From the NCBI GenBank assembly GCA_023132075.1, contig JAGLYT010000118.1, forward strand, positions 1 to 5,297: a stretch of DNA of 5,297 nt, read 5' to 3'. Under the pieces are notes generated by a model. The model saw only the letters and a list, made by a program, of their open reading frames with translations, was not told the origin of the DNA and searched no databases. The DNA is from JAGLHV01 sp023132075 [NCBI: bacterium] (lineage in GTDB: Bacteria; CBDUZB01; JAGLHV01). Made by a program: the position numbers and the translations under genes. Shown here in pieces: positions 1 through 5,297 of the stretch (position 1 is its first letter; the number at the start of each line of letters is the position of its first letter).

Positions 1-90
1 GCAAAGCGAGTTTTCCATTTTTAGCACAGAAATATCTGTTGTCTTTTCTTTTAACTGTCTTTACTACTTATAACTGTAGTTTCTATCTAT

Positions 91-118
91 GGACTATTGA
101 CTATAGACTATGGACTAT
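91..118. repeat. Four tandem heptamers, consensus NGACTAT
   Basis: Four consecutive 7-base units read GGACTAT, TGACTAT, AGACTAT and GGACTAT on the plus strand, differing only in the first base. The array ends one base before the comF stop codon (minus strand, 120-122). Short tandem heptamers in intergenic DNA are known from cyanobacteria and other genomes; whether this one is dispersed in its own genome cannot be seen here. No function is claimed. Confidence 0.8.
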
Positions 119-119
119 T

Positions 120-833
120 TTACCCATGTGCCAACACCAAACAAAATATTCCTTGCGGGTGACATTGATCAAGCACACGCGCACATTCATTTAAAGTGGC
201 TGTTGTAGTACAAACATCATCTATTAGAAGCAGCCAACGGCCTTTAAATAACTGTGGATTCATTACTTTAAAAGCATTTTCAACATTTTCTTTTCTTTGC
301 TTTCTATTTAAATTAAATTGAGGAGAAGTCTTTTTTATTCTAATCAGATTATCGACAATTTGCGGCTTAGAAAAATGTTTGCCAATTTTTTTAGTCAACA
401 AATCAACCTGATTAAATCCTCTTCTTTTTTTCTGGGATTTAAACAAAGGAACAGGAACTAAACAATCAATTTTTTCTAGATCCACTTTTTCATTTATATA
501 AGTAACTAATAGCTTTCCTAATGGTTGTTGTAAAATTCTTTTCCCTTTATATTTAAAAGAATGGATGCATTTTCTCATAGTTCCTTCATATAAGGAACAA
601 ACATATATCCTTTCAAAATAGTATTTTATATTACGGCATTGACTACACAAAAACCCGGCTTCTTCATTTTTACCGCACTTATGGCAATACGGTTCTTTCC
701 TATATTTAATTTTTTCCAAACACTCCTGACAAAGCCCTCCCTCATTAATTAAATCCTTCCCGCATCCCACACAACTTACAGGGAAAAAAAGATTTAAACA
801 ATAATTTGATATTTCCTTTAATTTCCCCTTCAT
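120..833 (-). CDS. comF: ComF family protein (double zinc ribbon plus phosphoribosyltransferase-like domain)
   Basis: This encodes a 237-residue cytoplasmic protein of the ComF family, which in naturally competent bacteria is needed for uptake or processing of incoming single-stranded DNA. The N-terminus holds four CxxC pairs (C21/C24, C35/C38, C50/C53, C63/C66), enough for two zinc sites. A type I phosphoribosyltransferase fold follows: the family motif VPVP..KRRGFNQ is at about 126-142, RKENVENAF at 180-188, and the PRPP-binding loop LLIDDVCTTTAT at 202-213. The usual loop is DDVxTTGAT, so T211 stands where glycine is normal. Length is typical of the family. An in-frame ATG lies 11 codons upstream (864-866), but the start at 831-833 is preferred because it overlaps the lptE stop in an ATGA arrangement, implying translational coupling, and because family members begin near this point. 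Competence in this organism is an inference from the family only; no other competence gene is visible. Confidence 0.9.
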   Translation of the reverse strand: MKGKLKEISNYCLNLFFPVSCVGCGKDLINEGGLCQECLEKIKYRKEPYCHKCGKNEEAGFLCSQCRNIKYYFERIYVCSLYEGTMRKCIHSFKYKGKRILQQPLGKLLVTYINEKVDLEKIDCLVPVPLFKSQKKRRGFNQVDLLTKKIGKHFSKPQIVDNLIRIKKTSPQFNLNRKQRKENVENAFKVMNPQLFKGRWLLLIDDVCTTTATLNECARVLDQCHPQGIFCLVLAHG

Positions 834-1369
834 CTTTTCTCGCTTATTCCTGAAGCGGCAAACCATCCGTCTATTGTCCTTTTAACTATATCCTTAGCTA
901 ATGATTTTACAATTATATCCTGAGCTTCGCTTTCCGTAAGAGAAATACCTCCCCCCCAAGCAACAACAAAATACTCTGTCTCCGCAGTCATTCTTTTTTC
1001 CACCCAGAGCATTTTATTCGTAGCCGCATCTTTAAGTCCTATATTTACCCAAACCCATAATTTGTATTCCTGAGCAATATAATTTTCATCAAAAGAAAGA
1101 GGCTGTAAAATATATTTACTAATTTCCCCTAATAACACTGCATCCGCTGAATCATGGTTAACCACTCCTACTCTTCTATCCTGTAAAAATTCTTTAACTA
1201 CTTCATCAGTCAACTTTCTGCTTATTAGTGAATGTCCCGTTTTATCTATAAATTGCCGGACACTAATTTTTCTAATGTTTTCCGGCAAAACAGAAGGAGC
1301 AGGTGCATAACCACATCCAAAAACAACGATAATTAACACAACTGAAAAATATAAATAATATTTTTTCAT
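830..1369 (-). CDS. lptE: LptE-like LPS-assembly lipoprotein
   Basis: This encodes a 179-residue predicted outer-membrane lipoprotein. In the LptE family the protein plugs the LptD barrel and helps deliver lipopolysaccharide to the outer leaflet. The sequence shows a lysine-rich start, a hydrophobic segment (about residues 6-17) and a lipobox V-F-G-C with the acylated cysteine at C19, followed by the GY typical of LptE. The body matches the broad LptE pattern: LPENIRKISVRQFIDKT (28-44), LTDEVVKEFLQDRRVGVV (53-70), ADAVLLGEISKY..PLSFD (75-94), EYKLWVWVNIGLKD (101-114), LWVEKRM (121-127) and a C-terminal helix SLAKDIVKRTIDGW (156-169). An ATG 20 codons upstream (1427-1429) is in frame, but the start at 1367-1369 has a near-perfect Shine-Dalgarno and begins directly with the signal peptide. 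The gene overlaps comF by four bases. The LptD partner is not in the window. The family is diverse, so the assignment rests on pattern rather than alignment. Confidence 0.85.
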   Translation of the reverse strand: MKKYYLYFSVVLIIVVFGCGYAPAPSVLPENIRKISVRQFIDKTGHSLISRKLTDEVVKEFLQDRRVGVVNHDSADAVLLGEISKYILQPLSFDENYIAQEYKLWVWVNIGLKDAATNKMLWVEKRMTAETEYFVVAWGGGISLTESEAQDIIVKSLAKDIVKRTIDGWFAASGISEKR

Positions 1370-1378
1370 AATTCTCTT

Positions 1379-1385
1379 ACCTCCT
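1379..1385 (-). promoter_or_regulatory. Ribosome binding site of lptE
   Basis: The minus strand reads AGGAGGT here, nine bases before the ATG at 1367-1369. It is a near-consensus anti-16S match and decides the lptE start against the upstream in-frame ATG at 1427-1429, which has no comparable site and would bury the signal peptide. lptE therefore has its own strong translation start, while comF appears to depend on coupling. Confidence 0.85.
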
Positions 1386-1410
1386 CTTTTTTCTAAAATT
1401 AGAGTTCTGC

Positions 1411-1475
1411 AAAACAAGAAAAATGTCATTGTCCGACCCCCTGATCAAGTCAGAAGACGGGCCTGATCTGACAAT
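1411..1475 (-). terminator. Possible terminator-like hairpin downstream of the sprA-like gene
   Basis: On the minus-strand transcript, AUUGUC (1475-1470) pairs with GACAAU (1433-1428). Inside it GAUC can pair with GGUC (one G-U) and CCC with GGG, giving an imperfect hairpin with an internal bulge and a loop of about 17 bases. The sequence after it, GACATTTTTCTTGTTTT (1427-1411), is T-rich. This could stop transcription from the sprA-like gene before lptE. The stem is interrupted and the T tract starts four bases after it, so this is only a candidate. It coincides with one arm of the REP-like pair. Confidence 0.3.
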
Positions 1476-1523
1476 CCAAACACATTGATTTTACTGGATT
1501 CCCCTGTCAAGCAGGGGAATGAC
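1425..1523. repeat. Pair of REP-like palindromes in opposite orientation
   Basis: Two palindromic units share the same end sequences, GGATT at one end and AATGAC at the other. Unit 1 is on the minus strand (1477 to 1425), with ATTGTC/GACAAT as its outer stem. Unit 2 is on the plus strand (1496-1523) and contains a perfect 9-bp stem ATTCCCCTG / CAGGGGAAT (1498-1506 and 1512-1520) with a TCAAG loop. The two units point away from each other around an 18-base spacer, so the composite is bounded by GTCATT (1425-1430) and AATGAC (1518-1523). The heptamer CCTGATC also occurs twice inside unit 1 (1440-1446 and 1462-1468). The architecture resembles paired REP elements or a small miniature inverted-repeat element. 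No transposase is present and copy number elsewhere is unknown. Confidence 0.7.
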
Positions 1524-1572
1524 CTGCCTTAAAGATTGGCAGACCCACCTTGCGAACTGGTGGACAAGCAAG
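1524..1572. repeat. Two further short inverted repeats
   Basis: CTGCC (1524-1528) pairs with GGCAG (1538-1542), and CCACC (1545-1549) pairs with GGTGG (1559-1563). An alternative to the second pairing is CTTGC (1549-1553) with GCAAG (1568-1572), so the two cannot form together. These follow the REP-like pair directly and lie between it and the end of the sprA-like gene. There is no T tract on either strand, so they are not convincing terminators. Five-base stems can arise by chance; their clustering is the only reason to list them. Confidence 0.4.
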
Positions 1573-1608
1573 CAGAGTGTCTTTTAGTCTCTTTTGCATA
1601 AGTCTATT

Positions 1609-4600
1609 CTAAAAAATAATCGACAAATCGGCTGACAGACTTATACTCCAATAATCATCTTCTTTTTGCTTTCTGTTTTTAAAAGAACTTCCTCCCACCC
1701 CCAGGGTAATTTTTAAATTCTCACTGGTGTCATAGGTACAATCAACATCTACGGAATAAGTATCCGTATTATCCCTTTTATCTTCTATACCGCTTTTTCT
1801 TTCGTGTTTAATGAGAGAATCCACCACTAAACGATTTCTCAAATGCAATCCAATCAAAGGAATTATAAAATCCTTTGCAGTAATATCTACATAAATTTTC
1901 AAACTGGAAGACCGGGTTGTTATCTCCTTGGTCTTTGTTCCTACTTCATTTGTTTCTTCTTCGTCCGTATATTCATAGCGCGGACTAAGACGCCACTTAT
2001 CTAAAAGGACACTTACCTGTACACCTGTTTTCCGACTAAATCCGTCCTTGGTTGTTTCATCAACATTCTTAAGAATATTTATAGTTTTATTACGCCTATC
2101 ATCATAATCAAGAACCACATCATATCTGGTAAAAAGATCAAACCGTAAATCCCCACCATATGTTTTACTAATATCTCTGGAAACATCCTTTGTTTCTATT
2201 GTTTTATGAGAATAATTAATAGCAAGTCGGGAATCACAAATAATTTTACTATCCAGACTAAAAAACTTTTCTATATCCCCGATATTCATAGTTAAATCCG
2301 GCCAAATCTTAGTAAAAATTCTCAACCCACTATTGGTAATTTCCTTATAATCGTCAATTTCGGTATAATTGGTCGTGGTCTCCATAGTCTTTAAAGGACT
2401 AAAAGCATTATTCAAATCCAGTGAACTAAACGGCCTCCAACGATTGTTAGTTTTACGGGTACATCGATTAGAAAAACTTTTGGTTGTTGCACCGGGAAAA
2501 CTTAATTTATCCTTTTTTCGCAACAGCCATAATCCTTCCCATCTACTCCACCTGTTTCTTGCTTCTTTTTTATCTTTTTCCTCTAATCCCTGTTCTTCCA
2601 CATCATAGGAGTCGCCTGTTTCTACCTTATAGCTAGTATCCGTAGTTAAAGAATGAAGAGGGGTTACCCCCGGAAAAAGATTTTTAAACGTTAAAGAATA
2701 ATTTAACTGTCCATCACTATTACGGCTTATTGTTTCTATTTCGCCTGTACGGAAATCATACGACCCCGAAGAGTTTATTTTATAATTAAACGATGGAGCC
2801 AACCAGGTAAAAACTTTTAGATTAGAATCAAAACTGACTGTTTGAGCACGGTATTTATCCTTAAAATATTTATTCTTAAAATCTGTATTAGCAGGCCCAT
2901 CATTCTCCTCTTCTTTGGCTTTGATTACTTCCAAATAATAATAAGGATTAAAAGAAAAACCTTTCCAAAACTTAAAAGGTAACCTTGCGGAAAAATTTTC
3001 AGTCAGATCCCGATAATTATTAGGAGCAATCACAGTAAAGGTTGTTTCTTCAACTACATAATTTTGACGTCTATAGGAAACATCTATTGCTGTCGGCAAT
3101 AAATTTACTCCCCATTCTTCAGGCGTATAAGAGGAATATTTCAAAGGAATATTATAATCTAACGAACCCTTTCGAGTGAAAGTATCCTTTCTTTCCCAAA
3201 GAAGTTTGGAGTTGGAGTGGTCTTCAGCATAATTAATTTTTAAAGTAGGCCAGCGCGGCACCAATAATTCCGCACCACCTTCTCCGGAGAAACTTTCAAC
3301 CTTCCCTTCATCAAAGCTACTATAAGGTGTATCATAGGCTGAAGGGGTCACTGTTTCCTGGTGACTACCGCTAAAAGAAAGAGGTAAAAACTTAAAACGG
3401 GTAAACTCAAGTCCGGCAGATTCCGATTTAATTTCCTGCCCGGAAGTAAGGCTTCGAGTACTAATTAAATCCTGTTGAGAACTACCGGTTGTAATCGTTT
3501 CAAAATCAGCATCTATGTTTTTATGGTTAGCATGAGCATTAAACCATCCCGGTAATTTAAAATCCACAGCTGATTTCCATGCTATACCTTCTTTTTTTTC
3601 TATTCCGTCTACAAATATATCATTCACCCAGATCTCCCCATCGGTAATCTTACCTCCCGTGTTATTCCTTACTCCTATTTTTATCTGCATAATATTGTTC
3701 AAGTAAGGACTACCCTGATATCCGGTAAATCCGTCGGGAATCTCATTTTTGTCTTCATCTTTATTTAAATGAATAGTACAAACCTTCCAGCCTGTCCAAT
3801 TTATTGTTTCGGCATATTCATAATAATTAGTATCATTTGCCCCAAGCTGAATATAAAAAGTCGCATTTTTTGCTTTACTTCCATACAGAAAAAATTTTAT
3901 TTTTTTATATTTTGAATAATCCTGTACCCGGCTAAAAGTTGTTTTTGTATAAGCGGCTGTACTCGCATTTAAAGTATAACTCAAAGAAAGTGCCTGCTCC
4001 TTTCTTTTTTCGGTTACCGAAGAACGATAAAGATTTTCATATTCACTATTATTGGTTATATCTTCGTATTCTGCATCATCTTCATTATTTACGGCTTTTA
4101 CGGTTAAATATTCCCCATCTATTGACTCAAAAGAACCTCCTTCCTTTACACCTTTATCCCATTTTGTTCCCACTATCCCAATAGAACTAATTTTCATTGT
4201 TCCACTTTTTACTCCTGCATCTTTATTCCTTACAGTTAATCTTATGTGTTTAATTGCTGCCCATTGATTCTCATCTACAATGTCAAGAGGGATTTTTATC
4301 AGATTCCATCCTGTCCAGTCAATAATTTGACTATAGAAATTACCGGAACTATTCTTATCATCTAACACATTATCCCCATCTAAATCCTGGGTATCTATCT
4401 TTCCGTTATTCTCCCCAATAAAAGTAACGCTTCCGTCCGGATGAACAAATGGCCATCCGATGTCCTCTCCTTCACCTAAAATACCGTCGCCATTAATGTC
4501 TTCTGTCTTGGGCGCCCCCCCTATAACCCCGGATCCGTCAGAATTTTCATTAATCCCGCCCAAATGAATTTCCAATTCTTCCCCTTCACTTGTTCCATAA

Positions 4601-5297
4601 ATACACATTTCCAAAAACATTTTTTTAGAATAATCTACCCCAACTTGAGAAATTGGGTAGACAATAGAAGCTTCTTCATCAAAACTTTTCAGGTTATAGT
4701 TAAGATTGATAACCTCAACCTCTTCAGACTCTCCCACTTCCTCCAGCCAATTAGGATTGGTTTTTTCTACTATTTCCCTACGCTTGACATCTTCATTCTC
4801 CCAGTTAAGTGCCCCCTTTAAAGTAACTGCTTCCTCAACAGGATTACTGCTTAACTGCCAAAAATCCTTCTCCAGAGGAACACTGCTCATCAATTTTGCC
4901 CCTTCCATATTATCAATCATTGCCTTACCGAATAAATTAGGATTAAATTGACTCTGAGCAATTTCACCGGATATAGTCGTCTTTAACGGAAATTTTTCAT
5001 GCTCAATCTTAACCCTGCTGTCAACATCTACTACTAAAACACTTTGAGGGGTAGAATAAACACTGGGAACAGTAGAAGATTTATCGGTTCCGCTCCAGAT
5101 AACAGTAGACCCGATAAAAAAAGGATCGGTATTTTCCCCATACTGCAATCTGCTTCCCACTAAAGTTTGCTGCGATTGACCTCCAAAAGGAGCATATTCA
5201 TAAGTAATCTCAATATTAGTATCCTCATCTATTTCTTCTTCATTAAAAAAAGTTATAAACCCTGACTCATAATCAATCATATAATCTCTGTCTTTTT
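1609..5297 (-). CDS. sprA: SprA-like giant outer-membrane protein, 5' end outside window
   Basis: This is the C-terminal part (at least 1228 residues) of a protein resembling SprA, the very large beta-barrel that forms the type IX secretion translocon in Bacteroidota. The frame stays open to the window edge, and KDRDYMIDYESGFITFF spans the first visible ATG, the pattern seen inside SprA N-domains, so that ATG (5278-5280) is not the start. Numbering from it as residue 1: SprA-like signature TLVGSRLQY (39-47) and FGKAMIDNMEGAKL (117-130); a beta-sandwich-like module (about 217-377); a second copy (about 455-566); then alternating polar/hydrophobic strands from about 570 to the end. The C-terminus WSISLSADLSIIF ends in phenylalanine, as BAM-assembled barrels do. 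Bacteroidota SprA is about twice this length, so a comparable upstream half may be missing. The role as a protein-export channel is inferred from family resemblance; no other type IX component is in view. A different giant outer-membrane barrel remains possible. Confidence 0.75.
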   Translation of the reverse strand, partial: KDRDYMIDYESGFITFFNEEEIDEDTNIEITYEYAPFGGQSQQTLVGSRLQYGENTDPFFIGSTVIWSGTDKSSTVPSVYSTPQSVLVVDVDSRVKIEHEKFPLKTTISGEIAQSQFNPNLFGKAMIDNMEGAKLMSSVPLEKDFWQLSSNPVEEAVTLKGALNWENEDVKRREIVEKTNPNWLEEVGESEEVEVINLNYNLKSFDEEASIVYPISQVGVDYSKKMFLEMCIYGTSEGEELEIHLGGINENSDGSGVIGGAPKTEDINGDGILGEGEDIGWPFVHPDGSVTFIGENNGKIDTQDLDGDNVLDDKNSSGNFYSQIIDWTGWNLIKIPLDIVDENQWAAIKHIRLTVRNKDAGVKSGTMKISSIGIVGTKWDKGVKEGGSFESIDGEYLTVKAVNNEDDAEYEDITNNSEYENLYRSSVTEKRKEQALSLSYTLNASTAAYTKTTFSRVQDYSKYKKIKFFLYGSKAKNATFYIQLGANDTNYYEYAETINWTGWKVCTIHLNKDEDKNEIPDGFTGYQGSPYLNNIMQIKIGVRNNTGGKITDGEIWVNDIFVDGIEKKEGIAWKSAVDFKLPGWFNAHANHKNIDADFETITTGSSQQDLISTRSLTSGQEIKSESAGLEFTRFKFLPLSFSGSHQETVTPSAYDTPYSSFDEGKVESFSGEGGAELLVPRWPTLKINYAEDHSNSKLLWERKDTFTRKGSLDYNIPLKYSSYTPEEWGVNLLPTAIDVSYRRQNYVVEETTFTVIAPNNYRDLTENFSARLPFKFWKGFSFNPYYYLEVIKAKEEENDGPANTDFKNKYFKDKYRAQTVSFDSNLKVFTWLAPSFNYKINSSGSYDFRTGEIETISRNSDGQLNYSLTFKNLFPGVTPLHSLTTDTSYKVETGDSYDVEEQGLEEKDKKEARNRWSRWEGLWLLRKKDKLSFPGATTKSFSNRCTRKTNNRWRPFSSLDLNNAFSPLKTMETTTNYTEIDDYKEITNSGLRIFTKIWPDLTMNIGDIEKFFSLDSKIICDSRLAINYSHKTIETKDVSRDISKTYGGDLRFDLFTRYDVVLDYDDRRNKTINILKNVDETTKDGFSRKTGVQVSVLLDKWRLSPRYEYTDEEETNEVGTKTKEITTRSSSLKIYVDITAKDFIIPLIGLHLRNRLVVDSLIKHERKSGIEDKRDNTDTYSVDVDCTYDTSENLKITLGVGGSSFKNRKQKEDDYWSISLSADLSIIF
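3583..3918 (-). other. Module B of the internal duplication in the sprA-like gene
   Basis: Residues about 455-566 (counting from the ATG at 5280) repeat the upstream module. Shared landmarks are YSK....F.LYG followed by a strand ending in I.LG, the phrase INWTGWKV (IDWTGWNL in module A), and IKIGVRN (IRLTVRN in A). The module contains a shorter calcium-loop-like stretch, DEDKNEIPD (508-516), just after the tryptophan motif. The WTGW phrase and the strand pattern suggest a jelly-roll fold like carbohydrate-binding modules, but this is inference from appearance. Confidence 0.65.
4150..4632 (-). other. Module A of the internal duplication, interrupted by an acidic insert
   Basis: Residues about 217-377 have the same landmarks as module B: YSKKMFLEMCIYG, then EIHLG, then IDWTGWNLIKIPL and IRLTVRN. 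Between the EIHLG strand and the WTGW strand it has about 70 extra residues (roughly 242-314), where module B has only about 11. The insert is rich in Gly, Asp and Asn and carries two calcium-loop motifs. The repeat in a SprA-type protein would lie in the extracellular part. Confidence 0.65.
4351..4500 (-). other. Two EF-hand/dockerin-like calcium loops in the sprA-like protein
   Basis: Loop 1 (residues 261-272, bases 4465-4500) reads DINGDGILGEGE. It fits the 12-residue EF-hand loop exactly: D, N and D at positions 1, 3 and 5, G at 6, a hydrophobic residue at 8 and E at 12. Loop 2 (299-310, bases 4351-4386) reads DLDGDNVLDDKN, with D at 1, 3 and 5 but N rather than E at position 12. Such loops are common in secreted and surface proteins, where calcium stabilises the fold. 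No flanking helices are evident, so they are isolated loops and not a full EF-hand domain. Confidence 0.7.

Noticed and set aside
1-18. Minus-strand ATG at 16-18 reading MENSLC to the window edge, as a possible next gene after comF.
   Set aside because: There is no Shine-Dalgarno upstream and only six codons are visible.
1-24. Plus-strand reading AKRVFHF followed by TAG (22-24), with a weak hairpin ACAGA-AATA-TCTGT (26-39) and a T-rich stretch after it, suggesting the tail of a convergent gene and its terminator.
   Set aside because: Only seven codons are visible and the stem is a five-base, AT-rich pairing; this cannot be told from chance without upstream sequence.
834-866. Upstream ATG for comF adding 11 residues.
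   Set aside because: The downstream ATG forms an ATGA overlap with the lptE stop and matches the usual start of the family; the extension MVCRFRNKREK has no family counterpart.
1398-1403. TCTAAT on the minus strand as a -10 box for lptE.
   Set aside because: No acceptable -35 hexamer sits 16-18 bases upstream; the nearest, ATGACA, is 20 bases away.
1370-1429. Upstream ATG for lptE adding 20 residues.
   Set aside because: It would place the Shine-Dalgarno inside the coding region and put 20 residues ahead of a good lipoprotein signal peptide.
1505-1510. Perfect TTGACA on the minus strand as a -35 box for lptE.
   Set aside because: At 17 bases spacing the -10 would be CAATGT, a poor match, and the hexamer lies inside the 9-bp-stem palindrome, so its sequence is explained by the repeat.
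2430-2560. Basic, Arg/Trp/Lys-rich stretch in the sprA-like protein (about residues 907-950) as a possible frameshifted segment.
   Set aside because: The frame is open on both sides, strand-like patterns resume directly, and no alternative frame gives a better continuation; it may be a periplasmic turn or exposed loop.
2369-4951. Several plus-strand open frames of 71-85 codons opposite the large gene.
   Set aside because: All lie within the coding strand shadow of the sprA-like gene, have low-complexity Ser/Leu/Phe/His-rich translations typical of antisense reading, and lack recognisable domains.

Overview
The window is AT-rich DNA from a diderm (outer-membrane) bacterium. All three recognisable genes lie on the minus strand, so transcription runs from the right edge to the left. 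The case for an LPS-bearing diderm is a lipoprotein of the LptE type plus a very large outer-membrane beta-barrel protein ending in phenylalanine. Base composition, the dispersed-looking palindromic repeats and the mix of genes fit an uncultured lineage better than a well-studied one. I cannot assign a phylum from this sequence; SprA-type proteins are best known from Bacteroidota and relatives, but a homologue elsewhere is equally possible.

Layout from right to left. From 5297 down to 1609 runs the C-terminal part, at least 1228 codons, of a giant gene whose product resembles SprA, the outer-membrane translocon of the type IX secretion system. Its 5' end is outside the window, and the first ATG in view (5278-5280) is almost certainly internal. 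The product carries a SprA-like N-domain signature, a duplicated beta-sandwich-like module, one copy of which is interrupted by a segment with two calcium-loop motifs, and then a long barrel-forming region. The gap 1370-1608 holds a cluster of inverted repeats (two REP-like palindromes in opposite orientation, then two smaller hairpins). Next come lptE (830-1369), preceded by a strong Shine-Dalgarno, and comF (120-833), joined to lptE by an ATGA stop/start overlap. The last 119 bases hold four tandem heptamers and no gene I can support.

The functional theme of the first two genes is outer-membrane biogenesis: a giant barrel protein and an LPS-assembly lipoprotein. ComF is a widespread zinc-ribbon/phosphoribosyltransferase-fold protein needed for DNA uptake in naturally competent bacteria. 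Its place here probably reflects operon sharing more than pathway sharing.
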